Assembly (NCBI RefSeq): GCF_000382445.1
Contig: NZ_KB905472.1
Location: 931,951-995,950 of the forward strand
From: Phocaeicola massiliensis B84634 = Timone 84634 = DSM 17679 = JCM 13223
GTDB lineage: Bacteria; Bacteroidota; Bacteroidia; Bacteroidales; Bacteroidaceae
Length of the DNA stretch: 64,000 nucleotides
Direction: 5' to 3'
The notes under the pieces are model-generated. The model was not told the DNA's origin and ran no database searches. It saw only the letters and a list, made by a program, of their open reading frames with translations. A program made the translations under genes and the position numbers. Shown here in pieces: positions 1 to 7,248 of this stretch (positions within the stretch are counted from its first letter, which is position 1; the number at the start of each line of letters is the position of its first letter).

Positions 1-109
1 TTGAAACGGACGCGAGGACTTAATGGCTGTCTTACGAATCAAAAGTCCATTTCTCTTGTAGGTAGCACTTCGGGAATGGAGTTGCGGATTTAAGGGTCTT
101 TTAACGGTT

Positions 110-1585
110 TTGGTGATATTATGTATATTCTATTTTATTAATCGAATATTGAGTAATATCTCATCTGTAAAATGGATTGTAGTATTAGGCTTTTTGTTAG
201 TCCTCTTTCAGCAAGATTTCGGAATATTAGCTTTTCATCATAATTATTTGAGTGCACTATTTGCTTCTATGATTGCTTGTTTTTTATATGAATCATTAAA
301 TACTAATTCATATAAAAAGCTATTCATAGCTTCAGTTTTGATAGGGATAAATATTTTTGTGCGTATACCTAATATTACCCTTATTGGGCTTTTGCCTATT
401 CTGTTTATTGTTGATTTCTATTATAAAAGATCGTATTTGAGTTTGTTTAAACAAATACGAGTTAGTTTTATAGGTCTTTTAAGTGGAGTTATAATTGTTT
501 TGGCTGTAATGCTAGTTTTCCGTCATTTTGATATTTTTGTATCTTCATTGAAGAATAATTTATTTAGTGCAGCATCCTCTTCTACATCTACGCATAATTT
601 ATCATCTATGTTTTATACTTATATAGATAACTATTATCAAATAGGTAAAATACTGATTATTTATGGAACGATGTTGTTTGTGATAACTAAAATAGTACGG
701 AAATATCATTCTGCTTGTCTGTATCTTGGGGCAATAATAATAGCTGTTATTTCTTTTTTCCTTGTGTATCGTTTAGGAGGAATCTATGTTTTGTATGGAA
801 TATCATTTATTGTTATTGCTTATTCATTCTATTTATATAGGAATCAACCTCAGATTGTTTATTTGTTAAGCATTGCTTTATGCTTGTCGGTGTTTATGCC
901 ACTGGGGAGTGATTTTGGAATTGGTAATATGGGGAGTTTTGCAATTTGGTGGTTAATACCTCTATGTCTTATATTGTACTTAAAAATAATAGGAACATTA
1001 AAAAGTAAAAAGCTCTATTGTTTTTATAAATTAGCAGGAGTATTATCTGTTAGTGGTTATATAATGTTACAATTATTTACAATATTAGGACAGTGCTATT
1101 TTGATAAGGGTTCAAGGGCTGACAAAAAATATTGTATACATAGTTCAAGTTTGGCAACAACATTAACAACAAAGCAAAAGGCAGAAGCTGTTGATGTTTT
1201 ATTAATTCATAGTGCAAACTATATAAAAGAAGGTGACTATGTATTATTCTTCCAAAATATGGCAACTCTTCATTATCTAACTCGAACTAAGCCATATTTG
1301 TATAATCCGTGGCCTTGGACGTATGATGCTGATAATATGGAACGGCAATTTTTGCGTGCAGAAAAAGAGAGGGATACACTTCCTGTCGTAATCCGTGAAA
1401 AGGGGGTATTGCCTGGTTCACTTTGGCTTGAAGAAGCAGCTGGGTGGAATCGGGAAGACTTACCTGATACATATAGTTATAAGAGTAAGAAAATAGCTCT
1501 TATCAATCAATTCTTAAAGAAACATGATTATAAATTGGTTTGGGAAAATCATGTCTTTCAAATATGGTTACCTGATTCTATGTAA
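110..1585 (+). CDS. Multi-pass membrane protein, possibly a GT-C-like glycosyltransferase; N-terminus uncertain
   Basis: About ten hydrophobic segments fill residues 1-330 (TTG start at 110); a soluble C-terminal domain follows (about 350-491, rich in Trp, Glu and Lys). A membrane part followed by a polar tail resembles GT-C-type glycosyltransferases or polysaccharide-locus membrane proteins, but no catalytic motif is visible, so the function is unassigned. The reading frame is open from 62 without an ATG. Translation would begin inside a membrane segment, which suggests that the real N-terminus lies upstream. A different frame is open from base 1 to 93 and could be the missing part, joined by a frameshift near 85-91. 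Strong AT bias compared with the genes after 4.5 kb fits an accessory polysaccharide region. Confidence 0.55.
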   Translation: MVILCIFYFINRILSNISSVKWIVVLGFLLVLFQQDFGILAFHHNYLSALFASMIACFLYESLNTNSYKKLFIASVLIGINIFVRIPNITLIGLLPILFIVDFYYKRSYLSLFKQIRVSFIGLLSGVIIVLAVMLVFRHFDIFVSSLKNNLFSAASSSTSTHNLSSMFYTYIDNYYQIGKILIIYGTMLFVITKIVRKYHSACLYLGAIIIAVISFFLVYRLGGIYVLYGISFIVIAYSFYLYRNQPQIVYLLSIALCLSVFMPLGSDFGIGNMGSFAIWWLIPLCLILYLKIIGTLKSKKLYCFYKLAGVLSVSGYIMLQLFTILGQCYFDKGSRADKKYCIHSSSLATTLTTKQKAEAVDVLLIHSANYIKEGDYVLFFQNMATLHYLTRTKPYLYNPWPWTYDADNMERQFLRAEKERDTLPVVIREKGVLPGSLWLEEAAGWNREDLPDTYSYKSKKIALINQFLKKHDYKLVWENHVFQIWLPDSM

Positions 1586-1596
1586 AGAGGTGTATT

Positions 1597-1758
1597 ATGA
1601 ATGTTAGTAATATTGACTTTATAAGTTGAACAATTGCTATATTGGGGTTGTGTTTTTATTTACTTGTCTTATGTTTTAAGTGGATTTGGCTGTGAAGAGT
1701 GTTTGAAATGATGGTAATTATCTCTATTCTTAAACAAATATCTTCTCTCCATTGTTAA
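1597..1758 (+). pseudogene. Possible decayed small membrane-protein gene
   Basis: An AGAGG-like ribosome site 12 bases after the previous stop precedes ATG at 1597. The frame gives ten residues, then TGA at 1627, then 21 codons for a very hydrophobic segment (TIAILGLCFYLLVLCF), a second TGA at 1693, and further codons to TAA at 1756. Both TGA codons could come from TGG (Trp). This is consistent with the start of a membrane-protein gene lost by nonsense mutation and deletion. It is short, so chance cannot be excluded. The rest of 1586-1793 shows nothing else. Confidence 0.25.
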
Positions 1759-1793
1759 GACTACCAATTTAATTTATAAATAGTGGTCCAACA

Positions 1794-2234
1794 ATGAGTA
1801 AATATTTTAAGTTGAGCATATTTTTATGCTTTTTCTTGCCGACAATATTATTTGCACAGGTAAAGGATACCAATAATAACACCTTTGCTTCCTTCATTTG
1901 CAAGTTCATTAATGAGAGAGGTTTGATAAAGTGTCGCACGGTAAGTGAGGGTAATTTTCTTACTCTTGTGAATAGAGCAGATAAGCCGGTGAATGTGATG
2001 TGCACTTGGTATCCTTTTACAGAAAGTGGTGCTTATAAATTCTCACGGAAAGAACTGATTGACCGGAGAAGGAAGAAAGTTGATTTTGTATTAATAGGGT
2101 ACGGACAGAAACCGAATAATCCGATGCTCTATTATCTGGTACCCGTTTCTAAGGTGAAACGGAAGATGAGTGAGAATGCTTTGAGAAAGTATCAGGTCGG
2201 AATACCGGTATGTGACTTGAGCTTTGCTGACTAA
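1794..2234 (+). CDS. Small secreted protein of unknown function
   Basis: 146 residues. Residues 1-21 form a signal peptide (Lys near the start, hydrophobic core, FAQ cleavage site), so the mature protein is probably periplasmic or surface exposed. It is basic, with two Cys near residues 35 and 46 and others near 70 and 140. I do not recognise the family. It ends about 40 bases before a strong terminator shared with the facing VapE gene and has no operon partner. ATG at 1794 is the only start that gives the signal peptide. Confidence 0.6.
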   Translation: MSKYFKLSIFLCFFLPTILFAQVKDTNNNTFASFICKFINERGLIKCRTVSEGNFLTLVNRADKPVNVMCTWYPFTESGAYKFSRKELIDRRRKKVDFVLIGYGQKPNNPMLYYLVPVSKVKRKMSENALRKYQVGIPVCDLSFAD

Positions 2235-2274
2235 GAATAAAGTCCCAAATAGTACGGAAAGAAAAGTTTAGAAA

Positions 2275-2338
2275 AACTCCTTTCACACAAAATGCGCTGT
2301 AAAATATTGATTTATAGCGCATTTGTGTGAAAGGAGTT
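2275..2338. terminator. Bidirectional terminator between convergent genes
   Basis: A long near-perfect inverted repeat: AACTCCTTTCACACAAA at the left pairs with its complement ending at 2338, and a GCGCT core continues the stem around an AT-rich loop. The right arm contains the stop codon of the leftward VapE gene. Confidence 0.8.
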
Positions 2339-3554
2339 ATCTCATTTCTATCACCCGATAGAGATTGCCGGTGCGCGTATGTATCCTTTCTACTCCAAGT
2401 GACATCAATACTTTACTGAAACTAGCCGGAGATGCCTGCTTTAATGCATGGGGATAGCGCTTCTTGATACATAGGAATATTTCTGCTGCCGACAGTTCCA
2501 TATACGTTTCATCAGGTTGTGCCGCCCGGAAACAACAATTAAATATGCTCTCTTCTGTTGATTGTCTGTAAAATTCCCGGTTATGGAGATTGATTTCCGC
2601 TTCTTCGTCACTGTCAAACCAATAACGCTTCCCACGCAACAGTTCTGTTTTTAACTGGGCATAGATTTGTGAATGTATGATATCTTCTGTATTGATTTTC
2701 TCTTCCACTTCGATACAGATAAAACGGCGGCTTCCCGAAGGATCGGTCAGAATATCCTTGCGGTTGGATGTACCGGCAAACGAAGCGATTCGAGGCAGTT
2801 TGGAGAAGCTCTTTTGATATGATTTGATGAAACTCAGGCTTGCCATCTGCATCAGATTCTTTAATAAAGGCATCTTCTTGGTGGTTTCCTTGTCAAATTC
2901 ATCCATACATATCAGCCCATATTCCGATAATTTACGAGTGGCCTGTCCCTTGGAATTCAGGTTGAAGTCATCGGTATAATAGTTTTGCAATTCGGGCGGT
3001 ACCAGCATTTTTATATACGTGGATTTTTGTTTTCCTTGTTTCCGACTGACCAGAATGGGGGCTACGCTATTGGCATGGGTGTTGTCCAGCCCCATCCATT
3101 GGGCTACCATTGCCAACATCCATCGGTGGAAACTCCGTATCCAGTAATCATCGGTAGAAACACGCTGTGCCAAGTCGGTCAGCCGGTCTGTACCGTCCCA
3201 CAACGGAAGTTCCTGCATATAGAGCAGGAAAGGGTGATAACTGCCGGTTTGTGTGGAGTAAATAAAACGGTTGACGTCCTTATCCCAACAATTTATTCCT
3301 GCTTTGCGGACTGCAATGCAGATGGAGTTCAAGTCTCGTTGGCTCAGCGGAGCGAAAGGCAAAGTACCGTGCGTGCGGTATTCGGTTATTTCGTTCATTC
3401 GGTTAAAGCGGAAATCATAGTGGCGTTTCAGGTAAGATTCCATCTGCAAAATGGCATCCAGTATAGGGTCAGTGGACGGAGCCATTTTTCGGGCACACAT
3501 TTCTTTTAAAGATTCATTCTCTTTTCTCAGCTTTTTCAAGTTCCTTTTGCTCAT
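2337..3554 (-). CDS. VapE-family (virulence-associated E) P-loop ATPase
   Basis: 405 residues. Residues 1-25 form a charged coiled coil. The VapE domain spans about 110-340: a P-loop region at 168-180 (SRKQGKQKST), a Walker B strand at 213-220 (LICMDEF) and an arginine pair after GTSNR...GSRRF (275-277). VapE proteins are primase-helicase-type ATPases of phages and genomic islands; in Bacteroides, short forms are often found next to an HU-like protein at polysaccharide or island borders. The P-loop lacks two of the usual glycines but keeps Lys and Ser/Thr. The divergent neighbour at 3847 is the HU-like partner. Its exact role in the host is not established. Confidence 0.85.
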   Translation of the reverse strand: MSKRNLKKLRKENESLKEMCARKMAPSTDPILDAILQMESYLKRHYDFRFNRMNEITEYRTHGTLPFAPLSQRDLNSICIAVRKAGINCWDKDVNRFIYSTQTGSYHPFLLYMQELPLWDGTDRLTDLAQRVSTDDYWIRSFHRWMLAMVAQWMGLDNTHANSVAPILVSRKQGKQKSTYIKMLVPPELQNYYTDDFNLNSKGQATRKLSEYGLICMDEFDKETTKKMPLLKNLMQMASLSFIKSYQKSFSKLPRIASFAGTSNRKDILTDPSGSRRFICIEVEEKINTEDIIHSQIYAQLKTELLRGKRYWFDSDEEAEINLHNREFYRQSTEESIFNCCFRAAQPDETYMELSAAEIFLCIKKRYPHALKQASPASFSKVLMSLGVERIHTRTGNLYRVIEMR

Positions 3555-3846
3555 TTTTCTTTGTTTTTGGGTTTCTATGTGGCTAAGTTACGACCTTGGG
3601 AGAGGGGTTTGCAAATATTTCGCAGCTTTAGCAGATATTTTTCCGTTTATCGGAAATAAATGCCTGACGTGGTGTCTGTCTGTCTTTTTTTTGTTACCTT
3701 TATGCTGTAAATGATATCGTTCCACTTGGTTGGCACGACCATTCTACCTGGGTGAAGCGAGCATGTCAGCCGGGTGGGATGGTCATTTCATCCGGCTGAA
3801 ACGATGAGGAAAAAACGTATGAAATAGTCAGTAAAAGGAGAAGATT
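3555..3846. promoter_or_regulatory. Divergent intergenic region between VapE and HU-like genes, with hairpin
   Basis: About 290 bases without a gene. A perfect 8-bp inverted repeat TCAGCCGG (3766-3773) / CCGGCTGA (3792-3799) lies 47 bases before the HU-like start, in the likely 5' leader, followed by an AAAAGGAGAAG ribosome site. An imperfect -7-like TACCTTTA is at 3695-3702. The hairpin may act as an operator or leader structure. Confidence 0.45.
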
Positions 3847-4464
3847 ATGAAGGTGGAATATGATTTGTATAAGAGCCCTCCCCGTGAAGTGGATGGGAAG
3901 GAGGTGGTGCATCTGCACGCCCGTGTAGCCAGGTCAAAAACGATTAGTATTTGGAGTTTGGGGGATGACATACAGAAAGCGACCAGTTTGACAAAGAGTG
4001 ATTTGAGGGCAGTGTTGTGCGAAATGAGTGACCGTTTTGTGGAGGAACTGCAAAAAGGTAATTGTGTGCATATCGACGGTATAGGTTATTTCCAGATGAC
4101 ATTATCGTGTCCGGGCGATGTGGAGAAGGAAGGAGAGGTGCGGGCGGAATCCATCCGTTTTAAGTCGGTGGTGTATAAGCCGGAGAAGGCTATATGCGGT
4201 AAATTGGAGGGGCTGAAGTTTATCCGTTCCGAAAGAGGGGGACATACGAAGAATTATTCGGATATCGAACTGATGGGGATACTGAGTGACTATTTTAAAT
4301 ACAACAGTTACATCACTCGTCTTGAATTGGAGCGTGTATGCGGCATGACGCGTAGTACGGCTTATCGTCGTATAAAGTCTTGGATGGCGAGGAATATGTT
4401 AGAGAAGGTTGTCGGTATTGATGCTTATCGTCCGGTGCCGGGAGTATTTAGAGTTTCACGTTAA
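3847..4464 (+). CDS. HU-like DNA-binding protein with C-terminal helix-turn-helix domain
   Basis: 205 residues. Residues 1-125 match the HU/IHF-like fold common in Bacteroides: helices around 35-70, then beta strands with the FVEELQKGNCVHIDGIGYF region, where HU has its dimer and DNA-arm strands. Residues 137-185 form an added helical DNA-binding domain (TRLELERVCGMTRSTAYRRIKSW) that looks like a helix-turn-helix. Such proteins bind DNA and organise local structure; the added domain suggests sequence-specific binding. It is divergent from the VapE gene, and this pairing recurs in Bacteroides accessory regions. An AAGGAG ribosome site lies just before ATG. Confidence 0.82.
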   Translation: MKVEYDLYKSPPREVDGKEVVHLHARVARSKTISIWSLGDDIQKATSLTKSDLRAVLCEMSDRFVEELQKGNCVHIDGIGYFQMTLSCPGDVEKEGEVRAESIRFKSVVYKPEKAICGKLEGLKFIRSERGGHTKNYSDIELMGILSDYFKYNSYITRLELERVCGMTRSTAYRRIKSWMARNMLEKVVGIDAYRPVPGVFRVSR

Positions 4465-4491
4465 TCCGCTTATTATAAGCAGATTAACGTG
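4457..4491. terminator. Hairpin terminator overlapping the HU-like stop codon
   Basis: 17-base arms CACGTTAATCCGCTTAT and ATAAGCAGATTAACGTG pair with one mismatch around a single base. It lies between the HU-like gene and the facing tpx gene and could end transcription from both sides. A shorter AGGTG/CACCT hairpin follows at 4497-4512. Confidence 0.7.
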
Positions 4492-4524
4492 CTGTTAGGT
4501 GTGAAAGCACCTTTATGAATTACT

Positions 4525-5028
4525 TTACTCCACAGCTTTCAGGGCTGCTTCGTAGTTGGGTTCTTGAGTGATTTCGGGTACTAATTCCGTATATACCACT
4601 TTGCCTTCCGGGTTGATGACCACTACCGAGCGGGCCAGAAGTCCTGCCAAAGGTCCGTCTGTCATCAGTACGCCGTATTTTTGTGCGAAATCGGAAGTAT
4701 ATCGGTAGTCGGACAAGGGAACGACGTTGGCGATGCCTTCTGTGGTACAGAAGCGTCCCTGTGCGAAAGGCAAATCTTTTGAGATGGCCAGTACCGTCAC
4801 ATTCGGGCGGTTGGCTGCCAATTGATTGAATTTACGCACAGAGGTGGCGCATACGCCTGTGTCCATACTCGGAAAGATATTGAGTACCAAATACTTTCCT
4901 TTTCCGTCTTTCAATGTATAATTACTTAAATCACCTTTTACCAATGTAAATTCGGGTGCGGGAGTTCCTACTTTTACAAATTCGCCGGCTAATGTTACCG
5001 GTGTGCCTTTGAATGCTGTTTTTGCCAT
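4525..5028 (-). CDS. tpx: Thiol peroxidase (Tpx, atypical 2-Cys peroxiredoxin)
   Basis: 167 residues, the usual Tpx length. It reduces hydrogen peroxide and organic peroxides in the cytoplasm using thioredoxin. The peroxidatic Cys60 is in PSMDTGVC, with the conserved Pro/Thr environment, and resolving Cys94 is in GRFCTTEG. The N-terminal VTLAGEFVKVGTPAPEF is typical of Tpx. A separate -7 box upstream (5065-5072) allows expression apart from dedA, which lies 61 bases upstream on the same strand. Confidence 0.95.
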   Translation of the reverse strand: MAKTAFKGTPVTLAGEFVKVGTPAPEFTLVKGDLSNYTLKDGKGKYLVLNIFPSMDTGVCATSVRKFNQLAANRPNVTVLAISKDLPFAQGRFCTTEGIANVVPLSDYRYTSDFAQKYGVLMTDGPLAGLLARSVVVINPEGKVVYTELVPEITQEPNYEAALKAVE

Positions 5029-5064
5029 AATTTTATTGTTTTAGTTCTGATATTGTAATTATAA

Positions 5065-5072
5065 CAAACGTA
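5065..5072 (-). promoter_or_regulatory. -7 box of the tpx promoter
   Basis: On the minus strand the sequence reads TACGTTTG, an exact TAnnTTTG match, 37 bases before the tpx ATG. It lies in the only sizeable gap of the glnS-TPR-dedA-tpx group. Confidence 0.6.
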
Positions 5073-5089
5073 AGTAGAAAAAGGTTCAC

Positions 5090-5716
5090 TTATTTTCGTC
5101 CTTTGTAAATAAGGAAGCCCACTACCAATACACCAATGGCAATGAAGCAGTAACCCAATTCGTGGCTGTATTCGGTTACTGTGCTCAAAAGTTGTTCTTC
5201 GGGTACCACTGATTGCAGATAATAGCCGATTGCCGCCAGGATACAGTTCCAGATGCCTGCACCTAATGTAGTGTAGAGCAGAAAAGTGGACAGCTTCATT
5301 TTGGCTAGGCCGGCAGGAATTGAAATCAACTGGCGTACTGCCGGAATGAGGCGGCCGATAAAGGTGGAAAGAGCACCGTGCTTGTCGAAGTAATGCTCGG
5401 CGTTCTGTACTTTTGCCTCGTCTATCAGACACATGTGACCGAAACGGCTGTTGGCAAATTTGTATACCAAGGGTCGGCCGACAAAGTAAGCAATGTAATA
5501 ATTGATGATGGCACCGATATTGGCTCCTATGGTGGCGAAAATAACTACCAGAAATACATTCAGGTCACTATTTCCTCCTGCAGCTTTATAAGCGGCCGGG
5601 GGAACCACCACTTCCGACGGGAAGGGGATAAAAGAGCTTTCAATGGCCATTAATAACGTAATAGTCCAATAATTCAGGTGATCTAAGCACCATTGGATAA
5701 ATGCAACTGATTCCAT
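5090..5716 (-). CDS. DedA/VTT-family membrane protein
   Basis: 208 residues with about five hydrophobic segments. DedA features are present: the early SSFIPFPSEVVVPPAA motif (acidic residue in a re-entrant loop) and the FIGRLIPAVRQLISIPAGLAKM motif near residues 140-160 with its two key arginines. Members of this inner-membrane family act in lipid carrier (undecaprenyl phosphate, phosphatidylethanolamine) flipping and membrane homeostasis; which substrate applies here is not shown. The gene follows the TPR gene by 10 bases, so it is probably co-transcribed. Confidence 0.9.
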   Translation of the reverse strand: MESVAFIQWCLDHLNYWTITLLMAIESSFIPFPSEVVVPPAAYKAAGGNSDLNVFLVVIFATIGANIGAIINYYIAYFVGRPLVYKFANSRFGHMCLIDEAKVQNAEHYFDKHGALSTFIGRLIPAVRQLISIPAGLAKMKLSTFLLYTTLGAGIWNCILAAIGYYLQSVVPEEQLLSTVTEYSHELGYCFIAIGVLVVGFLIYKGRK

Positions 5717-5726
5717 GATTAATTAA

Positions 5727-7238
5727 TTATAAGAAATTATCTAAGTCTACTTTTCCATTATTGACACTGTCTTTCAGGTTACGCATTAATTCGTTAAAGC
5801 GTGTATCGCTCAGTATAGAGTCGCTTGTGCCCAGGTTGCTGTACGCATCGGGCAGTTCGTGCTTCATCTTTGCGATGTAATGCATGCAGGAGATGGCTTC
5901 TTCCAGATAGAAATAGCAATAGGCCAGAAAGAAATAAGTGGCGGGTGCATTGTCGGGAAACTCACGGTTTATTTGTTCGTAGTATTGTGCGGCAAGCTTG
6001 AAGTTCTGTGTGTCGAAACAAGCAGCGCCGATAGTGAACAGATAGTCCAGCCGTTCGTCTTCCATGATTAAGTTCAATGCCTGTCGGAAGTATAGTTCTC
6101 CTTTGGCCTGGTTTTCTGCTTTGGCAGTCTCGTCATTGCATGCTTTGGCTTCCATCAGGAAGAATCGTCCTGCAACGATAAGCGTATCGGGGTCGTTCTC
6201 GTTCAGTTCCAAAGAACGCCGGATGGATGCTTGTCCCACGCCGATGTGCTTCAGGGCGGCATGGCATAAAGCTATGTCGCCATATAGTTCGGACAGTTCG
6301 TATTTGCTTAATGCGTCTTTATTGTCCAGCAGTGCTTCTATATAATAGATGGAGGAGGTATAATCCTGCATCTCAAAATAGGTCTTTGCCAATGCCAGAT
6401 AAGCACGTGTTTTATTTTCCTGTTGCTCTGCCAGGCGGAGATAGTAATCACAGGATTTTTGAAGTTCACCGCTTTGTTGGTAGCAAAAGGCTTTAAGCGT
6501 CAGTGCCTCCGCATTGCTGTCATCGATGGCCAGTGCGAAGTCTATGGCTTCGTGTGCCTCTTCATAGTCATTGGTGCTCAAGTAGCATTTGCCCAAACTG
6601 TTCCAATGATTGATGGAGTAGGGATAGCAGTCGAGTGTGGCTTGCAGAAGAGGAATGGCCGCTTCGGGATTATTGAAAGTGATATAAAAGTCACACAATA
6701 GGTCTCTGAACTTCTGGTTTTTTTGGGAAAGGGAGGCAAGATCGTATGTTTCGCCCACGTGCTTGATCCATTTCTTTGCCAAAGCTTCCTGATTGGCATC
6801 TATATAAGCGAGGATAATATCGATAAGGGTTTCCAGTTTTCCTTCTTCGTAGGCAGCTAGTTCTTCGAATACATGGTCGGCTTCTTCCATGCGTTTTTCT
6901 TCCATCAACAAATCGGCTTTCAAGAACCTCACCTCGCGATCCGACCGGTCTTCAATCAAGTCCATAACCATATATGCTTCGTCCAGCCTGCCTTTCATGG
7001 CCAGGGAACGGGCACGAAAAATCAAGGCATCCGTATCGTTGGGATGCAGTTGTAAAGCAAAGTCTATTGCGGCTTCTGCTTCTATTTGTCTTCCTTTTGA
7101 AGCATAATATTCGGCGATGTCTGTCAGTTCGTCAGCATCAAAATAAGCGGGGGTATGGTTTTTCACCATACCCTCGTATTTTTCTAACGCTTCTTTAAAT
7201 TCCGGGTCTTCAAAATAGGAAGACAGGTCATTATTCAT
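5727..7238 (-). CDS. Tetratricopeptide (TPR) repeat protein
   Basis: 503 residues, no signal peptide and no membrane segment, so cytoplasmic. It is made almost entirely of TPR-like helical pairs with recurring spacing of about 34 residues (for example near 65-100, 205-240, 240-270, 280-310, 350-385 and 410-440). Such repeats are protein-protein scaffolds; the partner is unknown. It lies 10 bases after glnS and 10 bases before dedA in a tight leftward group. Confidence 0.85.
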   Translation of the reverse strand: MNNDLSSYFEDPEFKEALEKYEGMVKNHTPAYFDADELTDIAEYYASKGRQIEAEAAIDFALQLHPNDTDALIFRARSLAMKGRLDEAYMVMDLIEDRSDREVRFLKADLLMEEKRMEEADHVFEELAAYEEGKLETLIDIILAYIDANQEALAKKWIKHVGETYDLASLSQKNQKFRDLLCDFYITFNNPEAAIPLLQATLDCYPYSINHWNSLGKCYLSTNDYEEAHEAIDFALAIDDSNAEALTLKAFCYQQSGELQKSCDYYLRLAEQQENKTRAYLALAKTYFEMQDYTSSIYYIEALLDNKDALSKYELSELYGDIALCHAALKHIGVGQASIRRSLELNENDPDTLIVAGRFFLMEAKACNDETAKAENQAKGELYFRQALNLIMEDERLDYLFTIGAACFDTQNFKLAAQYYEQINREFPDNAPATYFFLAYCYFYLEEAISCMHYIAKMKHELPDAYSNLGTSDSILSDTRFNELMRNLKDSVNNGKVDLDNFL

Positions 7239-7248
7239 AAGCAGTTTT

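Noticed and set aside
2985..3509. Long frame opposite the VapE gene (plus strand)
   Set aside because: Shadow of the VapE coding sequence; no conserved protein.
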